The translations under genes were made by a program, and so were the position numbers. The notes beneath the pieces were generated by a model. That model ran no database searches, was not told where the DNA came from, and saw only the letters and a program-made list of their open reading frames with translations. From the NCBI GenBank assembly GCA_041655055.1, contig JBBAGE010000042.1, forward strand, positions 1 through 15,002: 15,002 nt of DNA. The letters run 5' to 3'. The stretch is from JBBAGE01 sp041655055. GTDB taxonomy: Bacteria > Pseudomonadota > Alphaproteobacteria > Rhodobacterales > Rhodobacteraceae. Positions 6,943-14,008 of the stretch are shown here, piece by piece (within the stretch, counting starts at the first letter, position 1; each line of letters begins with the position of its first letter).

Positions 6943-7938
6943 TTAGCGCCCGAACCTGTCCTGCCATGTTGGCAAAAGATCGCCCGGCGCCGCAGTTGCG
7001 GCAAAAACCGCGCGCGCAATCGCACGCGCCAGGCAAATGGCCGCGCCGTGGCACAGCAGGATCATTTCGGCCACCGGATCGGCCATTTCCCGCGCGCCGG
7101 TGGCTGCCGCAAAGACCAGATCGCCATCCATCGGCGTATGGCTGGGCAGGATCGCGCGCGCAAGCCCGGCATGGGCAGCAGTGGCGATCCGCGTCGCCTC
7201 GGCCTGTGTCAGGGCGGCATCGGTGGCGATGATCGCGATGGTAGTATTCTGGCCGCCGCCCTTGATCGTGGGGAATTGGTGTGGATCGGGGGCGGGCACC
7301 ATGCCGCGCGCGCCAAACTCACCGCCCATTTCAAACGGCGCGGCCCAGAACTGGCCATCGGGCCCGGATGTGGCGGTGCCCATGGCATTGACGGCCACCA
7401 GCGCGCCCAGCCTATGCCCGCCCGGCAGGCGCAAGGATGCCGAACCCAAGCCCCCCTTCAGATCCGCCGTCAGCGCGCCGGTGCCCGCGCCGATGCTGCC
7501 GATGGCAAAATCCGGCCCGGCGTTTGCAAGCGCCGCGCGGCCAAGCGCGGGATAGGGGTTTTCGGCCCAATCCTTGGCCCCGCCATTGATCAGATCGAAC
7601 AGGATCGCCGCCGGCACGATCGGCACCCGCTGATCGCCCACGGCAAAGCCGCGCCCCTGCGCGCGCAACCCGTCAGCCACGCCCGATGCCGCCGCAAGCC
7701 CCAGCGCCGAGCCGCCCGACAGCACCAGTGCATCGACCTGTTGCACCGTCCGGTCCGGGGCCAGCAAATCGGTTTCGCGGGTGCCCGGTGCGCCGCCCAT
7801 CACATGCACCCCCGCCACAAAGGGCCGGTCCGATGTCAGCACGCTGACCCCGCTTTTAACCCTGTCATCTTGCGCATTGCCGACGATCAGCCCATCCACA
7901 TCGGTGATCAGATTGCGCGGTCCCGGGTCCAGTCGCAT
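6943..7938 (-). CDS. P1-family (S58, DmpA/NylC-like) self-processing peptidase
   Basis: This is a 331-residue member of the S58/P1 peptidase family (L-aminopeptidase DmpA, beta-peptidyl aminopeptidases, nylon-oligomer hydrolase NylC). These N-terminal nucleophile enzymes cut themselves into alpha and beta chains to expose the catalytic residue. Family marks are GLIVGNAQDDRVKSGVSV near the N-terminus, LSGGSALGLAAASGV (about 74-87), GSIGAGTGA (about 147-155) and GGGQNTTIAIIATDA (about 227-241). The cleavage site should be Asn231-Thr232, making Thr the nucleophile as in NylC rather than Ser as in DmpA. PSHTPMDGDLVFAAATG near the C-terminus is also conserved. The start at 7938 is well supported by AGGAGG (complement of 7944-7949) five bases upstream; the frame continues upstream to 8007 without similarity. 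Substrate is unknown. It diverges from the small membrane protein gene at 8038. Confidence 0.92.
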   Translation of the reverse strand: MRLDPGPRNLITDVDGLIVGNAQDDRVKSGVSVLTSDRPFVAGVHVMGGAPGTRETDLLAPDRTVQQVDALVLSGGSALGLAAASGVADGLRAQGRGFAVGDQRVPIVPAAILFDLINGGAKDWAENPYPALGRAALANAGPDFAIGSIGAGTGALTADLKGGLGSASLRLPGGHRLGALVAVNAMGTATSGPDGQFWAAPFEMGGEFGARGMVPAPDPHQFPTIKGGGQNTTIAIIATDAALTQAEATRIATAAHAGLARAILPSHTPMDGDLVFAAATGAREMADPVAEMILLCHGAAICLARAIARAVFAATAAPGDLLPTWQDRFGR

Positions 7939-8037
7939 ATAAGCCTCCTGCATATCAGCAGCAGGGTTGCGCGAAAGCGTGTTGCGCGCAAGGGGCGGCT
8001 GCGGCATGTGTTGGGGGTAAGCGCAAGGGGGCAGGCC

Positions 8038-8295
8038 ATGATCCGCCTGATATTGTTCGGACTGTTGGCGATGGCATTGGGCTATGGGGTTGTGTCGCTC
8101 TATTCCCGCTCGGTGCGGCGCGAAAAGCTGGAACGCGAATGGGCGCGGCGCGATATCGACATGGCGCGCGACGAATTCGTGCGCCGGGGCATGGCGGAAT
8201 ATGACGCGTCGTTTCGGAAAAAGTTGATCTTGCTTGTCTTTATCGTGCCGGTCATCCTTGTGGCGGCGTTGATCTATATCACGAATTTCACATAA
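8038..8295 (+). CDS. Small two-helix membrane protein of unknown function
   Basis: This is an 85-residue protein I cannot assign to a named family. It has an N-terminal hydrophobic helix (about 2-22, IRLILFGLLAMALGYGVVSLY), a charged central segment (about 24-62) rich in Arg, Glu and Asp that is probably helical or coiled coil, and a second hydrophobic helix (about 63-82, LILLVFIVPVILVAALIYI). Both ends are probably in the same compartment, joined by the charged loop. The ATG at 8038 follows a purine-rich AAGGGGGCAGG. The DUF1523 gene starts 11 bases after its stop, so the two are very likely co-transcribed and may act together in the membrane. Codon use matches the neighbours. The charged loop and the tight pairing suggest a conserved structural or assembly role, but that is inference. 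Confidence 0.8.
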   Translation: MIRLILFGLLAMALGYGVVSLYSRSVRREKLEREWARRDIDMARDEFVRRGMAEYDASFRKKLILLVFIVPVILVAALIYITNFT

Positions 8296-8306
8296 GGGGC
8301 CGCTCT

Positions 8307-8906
8307 ATGCGTTACGTTAAATGGACGCTGCTTGCGCTGATCGCGCTGATCGTGGCGGGATTTTTGCATTATACCCTGCCGCATCGCGATATCGTGCGCA
8401 TTGTCGATACCGAAGTGCGGCGGATCGATTTTGGCGAAAATTCGATTTTTTGGGCGGCGCCGGATGCCGGGGCGGCCGCATCGGGCAGCCGTGATATCCG
8501 CTTTATCAACGCCATGCGCCCCAATGGCCGGGTGGTGGTTTACCGCAACGAGGATACCGGCTGGGGCTGGCCGCCTTATTTCAAGCTCAACAGTTCCAAC
8601 CTGCAGACCCAGGCAAGCGACCGCATATCCACGCGCGAGGCCCCCGAATGGGTGGCGCTGACCCATTACGGCTGGCGCAATGAATTTTTCTCGATCTATC
8701 CCAATGCGGTGCGGTTGCGCCCGGTGGCAGGGCCGGATGTGACCCTGATCCCATGGGTCAATATCGTGATCCTTGTGATATTGGCGCTGGCCGGCGGGAT
8801 GATCTGGCGCATGTGGCGGCAGTTTCGCGAACGCGCGATCGATCCGCTGGTGGATGATGCGGGCGAGGCGCGCGGGCGCGTGGCCCGCTGGTTTGGCCGC
8901 AAGTGA
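8307..8906 (+). CDS. DUF1523 family membrane protein
   Basis: This 199-residue protein resembles the DUF1523 family of Rhodobacterales, whose function is unknown. It has an N-terminal membrane helix (about 5-22), a periplasmic-type domain and a second helix (about 148-168, PWVNIVILVILALAGGMIWRM), followed by a basic cytoplasmic tail. Recognisable conserved stretches are LHYTLPHRDIVRIVDTE (20-36), FGENSIFWA (42-50), RPNGRVVVYRNEDTGWGWPPYFK (71-93) and ALTHYGWRNEFFSIYPNAV (117-135). The aromatic-rich central domain is the most conserved part. The gene starts 11 bases after the small membrane protein gene and ends 63 bases before rpe, all on one strand. No enzyme motif is visible. The family name is recalled from its characteristic sequence, not from a search. 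Confidence 0.85.
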   Translation: MRYVKWTLLALIALIVAGFLHYTLPHRDIVRIVDTEVRRIDFGENSIFWAAPDAGAAASGSRDIRFINAMRPNGRVVVYRNEDTGWGWPPYFKLNSSNLQTQASDRISTREAPEWVALTHYGWRNEFFSIYPNAVRLRPVAGPDVTLIPWVNIVILVILALAGGMIWRMWRQFRERAIDPLVDDAGEARGRVARWFGRK

Positions 8907-8969
8907 GCGTGACAATCCCCGCCAAAACAGGCAAAACCCGGCCAAAGCCAGTTTGAAAGGGAATCGGCC

Positions 8970-9659
8970 ATGACCTTTGATCGTCGGATCAAGATCGCCC
9001 CCAGTATTCTGTCGGCGGATTTTGCCAATTTCGGGCAGGAATGCCGCGCGATCGAGGCCGAGGGCGCCGATTGGGTGCATGTCGATGTGATGGATGGCCA
9101 TTTCGTGCCCAATATCACCTTTGGCCCGGCGATGTGCGCCGCGATCCGGCCCCATATCGCGGGGGTGATGGATGTGCATCTGATGATCGCGCCGGTCGAT
9201 CCCTATATCGATGCATTTGCCGGTGCCGGCGCCGATATCATCACCGCCCATGTCGAGGCCGGCCCCCATATCCACCGCACTTTGCAGGCGATCCGGGGCG
9301 CGGGGGTCAAGGCGGGGGTCGCGCTCAACCCCGGCACACCGGCCGAGGCGGTGACGCATCTGCTGGATATGGTTGATCTGATCTGCGTGATGACGGTCAA
9401 CCCCGGCTTTGGCGGACAGAAATTCATCCATTCCCAGATCGACAAGATCGCCCGCCTGCGCGCGATGATCGGGGATCGCCCCATCCATATCGAAATCGAT
9501 GGCGGGGTCGATCCGGCCACCGCGCCCCTTGTGGCGGCGGCGGGGGCGGATGTGTTGGTGGCGGGTTCGGCAGTGTTCAAGGGCGGTTCGGTCGCCCAGC
9601 CCGATGTTTATGGCCGCAATATCCGCGCCATCCGCGCGGCGGCCGAGGCGGCAATCTAA
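8970..9659 (+). CDS. rpe: Ribulose-phosphate 3-epimerase
   Basis: This 229-residue TIM-barrel enzyme interconverts D-ribulose 5-phosphate and D-xylulose 5-phosphate in the cytosol, in the pentose phosphate pathway and, where present, the Calvin cycle. Family marks are IAPSILSADFANFG (9-22), WVHVDVMDGHFVPNITFG (35-52), VMDVHLMI (66-73), LNPGTP (119-124), MTVNPGFGGQKFI (141-153) and IEIDGGV (174-180). Metal ligands and catalytic residues are expected at His37, Asp39, His70 and Asp177, and all are present. The length is typical (220-235). The ATG at 8970 follows AAAGGGA by a suitable gap. It is the third gene of a same-strand run from 8038 and may share its promoter, since no strong terminator is seen in 8907-8969. 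It converges on the MarR gene. Confidence 0.96.
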   Translation: MTFDRRIKIAPSILSADFANFGQECRAIEAEGADWVHVDVMDGHFVPNITFGPAMCAAIRPHIAGVMDVHLMIAPVDPYIDAFAGAGADIITAHVEAGPHIHRTLQAIRGAGVKAGVALNPGTPAEAVTHLLDMVDLICVMTVNPGFGGQKFIHSQIDKIARLRAMIGDRPIHIEIDGGVDPATAPLVAAAGADVLVAGSAVFKGGSVAQPDVYGRNIRAIRAAAEAAI

Positions 9660-9692
9660 CGCATGTCGCAGAAATGCGGAAACCGGCTGTGT

Positions 9693-9721
9693 CGCGTGAA
9701 GGCCGCGGAACGCGCCACGCG
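9693..9721. terminator. Weak stem-loop between convergent rpe and marR-like genes
   Basis: CGCGTG (9693-9698) and CACGCG (9716-9721) can pair around a GC-rich loop of 17 bases, just before the stop of the leftward gene. There is no T-run. It may reduce read-through between the convergent genes, but it could be chance in such GC-rich DNA. Confidence 0.25.
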
Positions 9722-10336
9722 CTAGCCTTTGCCCGCGTCGCGCAGATAGCCTGCCACTTCGCGGCGCAGGGCCTGAATTTCGGTATTGGTCGCATCGGTA
9801 TTGGCATCGATATGGGCATCGGACCAATTGCTGAACCGTTCCAGCAGCGGCACGAACAGGGCGATTTCCTCGCTGCTCCAGTCGTGCATGAATTCGCCCA
9901 GCACCAGAAAGCGGTAGTGGCGCACCACGCGCACCACGCCCTGACCCAGCGGCGACAGATCCAGCAATGTGCGCCGCGCATCCGATTGGCTGACCGAACG
10001 TTCGGCATAGCCCAGCCGGATCAATTCCGCGACCAGGCGGCTAGCGCGTGACGGATCGATCCCCAGCCGCATCGCGATGGTCGATACCATGGTTTCATCG
10101 CCCATATCGTCGGAAAATTCGCCGGCAAAGGCGCGAATGGCCATCAGCACATCCAGTTGCGGCAGATCGAGATCGATGCCCAGATCGCGCAGCGCCTTGT
10201 GCCCCAGTTCGCGCTTGGATATCCGCCGCCGCCAGCGCTGCAAGATTGCGTCAATCTCGCCCACCGCGCGGACGGTATCGGCGGGAATGCCCATGCGCGT
10301 AAAGGCCTCGCATATCTCTTTTTGATCGCCGGGCAT
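9722..10336 (-). CDS. MarR family transcriptional regulator
   Basis: This 204-residue protein has a winged helix-turn-helix of the MarR type: LPQLDVLMAI (about 58-67), recognition helix region IDPSRASRLVAELIRLGYAER (about 93-113), and the wing SDARRTLLDLSPLGQ (about 118-132). The Asp-Arg-Arg of the wing and the following L-S-P-L-G are hallmark features. The N- and C-terminal helices form the dimer interface; the C-terminal extension (about 170-204) is longer than in minimal MarR proteins (about 140-150 residues). The start at 10336 is supported by AAGGAG (complement of 10342-10347). It is divergent from the DHA2 efflux gene at 10484, an arrangement in which MarR proteins commonly repress both genes until a drug or aromatic ligand binds. 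The ligand is unknown. A conserved redox cysteine pair is not evident. Confidence 0.9.
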   Translation of the reverse strand: MPGDQKEICEAFTRMGIPADTVRAVGEIDAILQRWRRRISKRELGHKALRDLGIDLDLPQLDVLMAIRAFAGEFSDDMGDETMVSTIAMRLGIDPSRASRLVAELIRLGYAERSVSQSDARRTLLDLSPLGQGVVRVVRHYRFLVLGEFMHDWSSEEIALFVPLLERFSNWSDAHIDANTDATNTEIQALRREVAGYLRDAGKG

Positions 10337-10372
10337 GCGGGCTCCTTGGTTATGGTGTCACGGCTCGGCAAA

Positions 10373-10467
10373 ACATGCCATTGACATGTAGTTGCGTCTG
10401 GCAGACATATACTCTTCAACTTCTTAGTCCAATGCGACCCGAGGTGCCAGTATTCTGTGCCGCACAG
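10373..10467. promoter_or_regulatory. Divergent promoter/operator region between marR-like and MFS genes
   Basis: Two inverted repeats are visible. ACATG-N7-CATGT (10373-10389) overlaps a -35-like TTGACA (10381-10386). CTGTGC-C-GCACAG (10455-10467) lies between the promoter area and the efflux gene's ribosome site. AT-rich CATATACT (10406-10413) could serve as -10, but its spacing from TTGACA is 19-21 bases, longer than usual. On the other strand TTGGAC (complement of 10428-10433) and TATATG (complement of 10406-10411) are 16 bases apart and could drive the regulator. Both repeats are operator candidates for the MarR protein. Confidence 0.45.
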
Positions 10468-10483
10468 GGCGCGGAGCTTTTAC

Positions 10484-12007
10484 ATGCAGCATATTCCCAA
10501 CCCTGAAACGCAAGAGGGTATCCAGCCCACCGCGCAACCCGTCCGCCTGATCCTGGGGGCAGTGGCGGCGGTGATGTTCGTGGCCTCGCTGGGCCAGACG
10601 ATCGTATCCACGGCCCTGCCGGTGATCGTGGCGGATCTGAACGGGCTTGATCATATCACCTGGGTGATCACCGCCTATCTGCTGGCCTCGACGGTCAGCG
10701 CGCCGATTTATGGCAAGCTGGGCGATCTTTTTGGCCGGAAAGTCGTGATTCAGGCGGGTATCGTGATCTTTCTGCTGGGATCGATCATCTGCGGGCTGGC
10801 GCCGAGCATGAATATATTGGTGGCCGGGCGGCTGGTGCAGGGGCTTGGCGGCGGCGGGCTGATGGTGGTGGCAATGGCGGTGGTGGCCGATGTGCTGCCC
10901 GCGCGCGATCGTGGCCGGGTGCAGGGGCTTTTGGGCGCGGTATTTGGCGTATCGACGGTGCTCGGGCCGCTTTTGGGCGGCTTTTTCGTCGAACAGATGA
11001 GCTGGCATGCGATCTTTTTCTTTAACGTGCCCATTGGTCTGGCGACGATGCTGGTGCTGGGCTATGCGCTGCGCGTGCCGCAAAAACGCGTGGGCCATCA
11101 GATCGACTATCTGGGCGCGGGGCTGTTGACGACGGCGCTGGCGCTGTTGGTGCTGATTTCCAGCATGGGCGGCACGACCTTTGCCTGGGGATCGGGGCAG
11201 ATGCTGGGGCTGATCGCGCTGGCGGTGGCAAGCCTTGTGGGCTTTGCCCTTAGCCAAAGCCGCGCGGCGGAACCGATCCTGCCGCTGAGCCTGTTTCGCA
11301 ACAACAATTTCGTGATCACCAATATCGTGGGCTTTATGGTGGGTGTCGCGATGTTCGGCACGCTGACCTTCATGCCGCTGTTCTTGCAGGTGGTCAAAGG
11401 CGTCAGCCCGGCGATGTCGGGGATTTTGTTGCTGCCGATGACGGCGGGGCTTTTGGGTTCATCCACCCTTGCGGGTTTCCACATGAGCCGCACGGGAAAA
11501 TATAAACAATTGCCGATCTATTCCACCGCACTTTTGGCGGCATCGACGCTGGCGCTGGCGTGGATATCGCCGCAAACGCCCAATTGGCTGATCGTGGTGC
11601 TGGTGTTTCTGGTCGGTATGGGCATCGGCCCGGTATTCAGCATTGGGGTCACGGCCATCCAGAACGCGGTGCCGGTGTCGATGCTGGGTGTCGGCACAGC
11701 CAGCGCCAACATGTTTCGCATGATCGGGGGCGCGATCGGCACATCGGCCTTTGGCGCGATCTTTGCGGCGCGGTTGGGGGATTTGGTGGGCGATGCACTG
11801 CCGGTTGAAACAGGCGGCGTGCGCGCCATCGGGCCGGAAATGGTGGCGGCACTGCCCCCCGATACGCGCGCGCTGGTGCTTGAGGCATTTTCGCAAGCAC
11901 TGCAGCCGATTTTCATAATCGGGGCGGTGTTGGCGCTGGTGGCCACGGTTGCATCGGTGTTTTTGCGGGAATTGCCGCTGGCAACCACATTGGAGCCGCG
12001 CAAATAG
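10484..12007 (+). CDS. DHA2-family MFS multidrug efflux transporter (14 TM)
   Basis: This is a 507-residue inner-membrane drug:proton antiporter of the DHA2 (EmrB/QacA) group. It has motif A GKLGDLFGRK (77-86) after the second helix, the D1-like SLGQTIVSTALPVI (35-48) in helix 1, and motif C GVSTVLGPLLGGFF (155-168) in helix 5, the antiporter motif, followed by WHAIFFFNVPIG (174-185). The length and the spread of hydrophobic segments fit 14 helices. The ATG at 10484 was chosen over an in-frame GTG at 10457 because GCGGAG (10471-10476) is seven bases before it; the GTG sits inside an inverted repeat that looks regulatory. It is transcribed divergently from the MarR gene, its probable repressor. 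No membrane-fusion (EmrA-type) gene is adjacent, so it probably works alone or with a distant partner. Substrates cannot be read from the sequence. Confidence 0.94.
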   Translation: MQHIPNPETQEGIQPTAQPVRLILGAVAAVMFVASLGQTIVSTALPVIVADLNGLDHITWVITAYLLASTVSAPIYGKLGDLFGRKVVIQAGIVIFLLGSIICGLAPSMNILVAGRLVQGLGGGGLMVVAMAVVADVLPARDRGRVQGLLGAVFGVSTVLGPLLGGFFVEQMSWHAIFFFNVPIGLATMLVLGYALRVPQKRVGHQIDYLGAGLLTTALALLVLISSMGGTTFAWGSGQMLGLIALAVASLVGFALSQSRAAEPILPLSLFRNNNFVITNIVGFMVGVAMFGTLTFMPLFLQVVKGVSPAMSGILLLPMTAGLLGSSTLAGFHMSRTGKYKQLPIYSTALLAASTLALAWISPQTPNWLIVVLVFLVGMGIGPVFSIGVTAIQNAVPVSMLGVGTASANMFRMIGGAIGTSAFGAIFAARLGDLVGDALPVETGGVRAIGPEMVAALPPDTRALVLEAFSQALQPIFIIGAVLALVATVASVFLRELPLATTLEPRK

Positions 12008-12010
12008 CAA

Positions 12011-12032
12011 GGGCGCGCCCGAAAGCGCGCCC
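12011..12032. terminator. Stem-loop terminator between convergent efflux and copper-chaperone genes
   Basis: GGGCGCGC (12011-12018) pairs perfectly with GCGCGCCC (12025-12032) around a six-base loop. Read leftward, the loop contains TTCG and the stem is followed by TTGCTATTT, a modest T-rich tail. Read rightward, it is followed by CCAAA. It therefore serves the leftward metal operon better, but its place three bases after the efflux stop suggests it acts on both. Confidence 0.7.
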
Positions 12033-12042
12033 CCAAAGGGTG

Positions 12043-12531
12043 TTAGTGGCCCATGTTGTGATGGCCGCCGGCGGCGCCCGTGCTTGGGATCACCTGAAAT
12101 TCGATCTCGACCGGGCCCGCCTGTTCAAAGATCAGCGTGGCGGGCACCATTTCGCTTTCTTGCGGGCTGCGTTCCAGCCCCATGAACATCACATGCAGGC
12201 CGCCGCGTTCCAGCAGCACGGTTTCGCCGGCCGGGATCTCGATACTGTCCAGCCCATACATGCGCGCGACGCCATTGTCGTCAAAATCGACGCCGTGCAA
12301 TTCGCCCTTGGCGAAATCAACCTCGATCCCGATCAGCTTGTCATCGGTTGTGCCTTCGTTGGTGATACGCATATGCCCGCCGCCCGCACGGGCCGATGCC
12401 GCAGGTTGGGGCATGGTCGGATGGTCGATGAACAGATCGCCGACGCGGTAATCATGCGCAAACGCCGGGGCGGCCAGCGTGACAGCCGCCAGCAGGGCAA
12501 AGGCGCGCGAAATAACGATGTTACGTTTCAT
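12043..12531 (-). CDS. Periplasmic copper chaperone PCu(A)C
   Basis: This is a 162-residue PCu(A)C (DUF461) periplasmic copper(I) chaperone, a family that delivers copper to cytochrome c oxidase and related targets. It has a signal peptide (about 1-25, ending PAFA|HD). The copper motif H(M)X10MX21HXM is satisfied at His79, Met91, His113 and Met115, in ELHGVDF, ARMYGLDSIEIPAGETVLL and GGLHVMFMGL. The second position of the motif is Gly80 instead of Met. The C-terminal tail GGHHNMGH (155-162) adds further His/Met ligands, as seen in some family members. The start at 12531 follows GGAG. A nested inverted repeat (12556-12601) lies just upstream. It is the last gene of the leftward metal operon. 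Sco, Cox11 or oxidase genes are not in the window, so the copper target is unknown. Confidence 0.93.
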   Translation of the reverse strand: MKRNIVISRAFALLAAVTLAAPAFAHDYRVGDLFIDHPTMPQPAASARAGGGHMRITNEGTTDDKLIGIEVDFAKGELHGVDFDDNGVARMYGLDSIEIPAGETVLLERGGLHVMFMGLERSPQESEMVPATLIFEQAGPVEIEFQVIPSTGAAGGHHNMGH

Positions 12532-12555
12532 GGTGAAATCTCCGTCAAGTGGATT

Positions 12556-12601
12556 GGTCTGAATACTGGATCTGCGCCATCTGGCGCACGGGATTCAGAC
12601 C
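12556..12601 (-). repeat. Nested inverted repeats (structured mRNA element) before the PCu(A)C gene
   Basis: The outer arms GGTCTGAAT (12556-12564) and ATTCAGACC (12593-12601) are perfectly complementary over nine bases. Inside them, TGCGCC (12573-12578) and GGCGCA (12583-12588) form a six-base stem with loop ATCT. The element spans the end of the upstream small gene, whose TGA lies in the outer stem, and ends 25 bases before the PCu(A)C start. There is no T-run. It is probably an RNA structure affecting processing, stability or reinitiation, or a protein-binding site. Confidence 0.7.
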
Positions 12602-13038
12602 GACGGAGGCGCGCGCACCGGGGCGCATATATTCAGCGTCCGGTCGCATTGGGTATGTGTGTTCGGGATCGGAACCGGCGCGGCGCGTTGCGGCGCCATG
12701 GCGAGATGCGATTGAAACGGTGTCGGGCAAAGCGCGGTTGCCGCCAGAATACAGGCCGCGCATTCCAGCCCCACATGGCCGCCGCCCGCATCGCCCGTGG
12801 CGCAAAGATCGCCCGAAGCCTCGCCCCAGAATGCGGCCCATGCCAGCCGTTCGGGATCGGCGGGGCCCGATGGGGCCTGATGCGCGAAACCGCTGGCCCC
12901 AAGTGCCACCAGCAAAGCCAGTGTCAGCGACAGGCCCATCCATCTTGCGCGCAACATACCGAACATGGCAAGCACGTAGCACAGGGATATGGGCGCTGCC
13001 AAGCGCCGCTTGCGGGCCATATGCGCGACGCGGCCCAT
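12595..13038 (-). CDS. Small Cys/His protein, DUF2946-like
   Basis: This 147-residue frame starts two bases after the NicO gene stop (TGACCATG), so it is probably translated by coupling. It has no strong ribosome site of its own. Other in-frame ATGs at 13020, 12966 and 12957 are possible. The segment MGLSLTLALLVALGASGFA (34-52) looks like a signal peptide or anchor, which favours a shorter real start. After it come Cys79, His88, the pair Cys93-x-x-Cys96 (LECAACILAA) and Cys104, a pattern that recalls the DUF2946 family of small proteins found beside copper and cobalt/nickel genes. The function is unknown; metal binding in the periplasm is an inference from the cysteines and the operon. The stop codon lies inside the nested inverted repeat that precedes the PCu(A)C gene. 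There is uncertainty about the family name and the start, but the position in the operon supports a real gene. Confidence 0.7.
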   Translation of the reverse strand: MGRVAHMARKRRLAAPISLCYVLAMFGMLRARWMGLSLTLALLVALGASGFAHQAPSGPADPERLAWAAFWGEASGDLCATGDAGGGHVGLECAACILAATALCPTPFQSHLAMAPQRAAPVPIPNTHTQCDRTLNICAPVRAPPSV

Positions 13039-13040
13039 GG

Positions 13041-13976
13041 TCAGAGCGATGCGACCAGCGCCGCAAGGCTAAGCGCCGCGATTGCCGCACCCCCCGCGAT
13101 TTTAAGCATGGCGCCCAGATAGGCCAGCGATCCGCTGCCCGCCGCGACGCCCAGCCCGGCCAGTTTGCGCGATCCGACGCCGGCGGTGGCCACCAGCCCG
13201 TTGAATGCCGCCGTGCCCAGCCCCATGGCCAATACCGCCAGAATCCCGGCGGCCAGGATATCGAACCGCCAGGCGATGAACAAAAGAAAGAGCGCCCCGG
13301 TGCAGGGCCGGATGGCAATGCTTATGATCAGTGCACCGCTATCGCGCCAGTTGCGCAGCCCGGCAATCTGCGCCGGGGTAGGGCCATGCTGATGGCCACA
13401 GCCGCAGCTTTGCGGCGCTGCGCGTTTGGCGGCGCGCCAGGTTTCGCGCAGGCCGCGCCACAGCAGCACCGCGCCGATGATCGCAATCGCGCCATAGCTG
13501 GCCGGGGCCAGATAGCGTTCGCTTAGATCGACGGCCTGGCTTGATCCAAGTGCAAAGGCCCCCGCCAGCACCCCCACCAGCGCAATCGCCATCAGCGATT
13601 GCCCAAGGCTTGCGGCCAGCGTCAGCCCCAGCATGCGCGGCAGGCGTGCCCCGCTGGACAGCGCCGCGCCGCCCAGCAGGATCTTGCCATGGCCCGGCCC
13701 GGCGGCATGGACAAATCCATAGGCCGCCGCCAGCAGGCACAATGACCAGACGGCGAAAGGTTCGCCCGCCTGAATGGCGCGCAGGCCGCGCGCCATGGCG
13801 TTCTGGATATCGCGTTGATGCTCGGCCGCCCAACGGGTCAGCCCCGACATGCCCCCCGCCGACAGCAATGCCAGCAGCCCCGCCGCCACCCCAACCGCCA
13901 GCAGCGCGCCCAGCACCATGGGGCGCCAGTTTCGGGCGGGGGGCCGGGGGGGCATATCGTGGGTGTGAAAAGTCAT
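13041..13976 (-). CDS. NicO/RcnA-family metal (nickel/cobalt-type) transporter
   Basis: This 311-residue membrane protein belongs to the NicO superfamily (HupE/UreJ neighbours, RcnA). It has about six hydrophobic segments. The key motif is AYGFVHAAGPGHGKILLGG (85-103), with His90 and His96 as expected metal ligands, followed by RPCTGALFLLF (223-233) and LGTAAFNGLVA (253-263). The central cytoplasmic loop has only a short metal cluster, SCGCGHQHGP (190-199), compared with the long His stretch of E. coli RcnA. The N-terminus also has His4 and His6. Relatives export or import nickel or cobalt; the direction here is unknown. It starts 32 bases after znuA and is followed two bases later by the Cys/His gene. 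Family partners are often DUF1007 proteins; none is seen in this window, and ZnuA occupies that place. Confidence 0.88.
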   Translation of the reverse strand: MTFHTHDMPPRPPARNWRPMVLGALLAVGVAAGLLALLSAGGMSGLTRWAAEHQRDIQNAMARGLRAIQAGEPFAVWSLCLLAAAYGFVHAAGPGHGKILLGGAALSSGARLPRMLGLTLAASLGQSLMAIALVGVLAGAFALGSSQAVDLSERYLAPASYGAIAIIGAVLLWRGLRETWRAAKRAAPQSCGCGHQHGPTPAQIAGLRNWRDSGALIISIAIRPCTGALFLLFIAWRFDILAAGILAVLAMGLGTAAFNGLVATAGVGSRKLAGLGVAAGSGSLAYLGAMLKIAGGAAIAALSLAALVASL

Positions 13977-14008
13977 TGTCAGCGCATCCGTTCAGGTCGG
14001 CCAAAGTG

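Noticed and set aside
7048..8295. Long + strand frame that would extend the small membrane protein N-terminally
   Set aside because: The upstream part is antisense to the P1 peptidase. The ATG at 8038 has a purine-rich ribosome site and starts directly with a membrane helix.
8274..9827. Long open frame on the - strand opposite DUF1523 and rpe
   Set aside because: It spans two real genes and a gap between them, with His/Arg-rich noise and no recognisable start.
10381..10413. Canonical sigma-70 promoter TTGACA...TATACT for the efflux gene
   Set aside because: The spacer would be 21 bases, too long for a standard promoter, so it is kept only as part of the general regulatory region.
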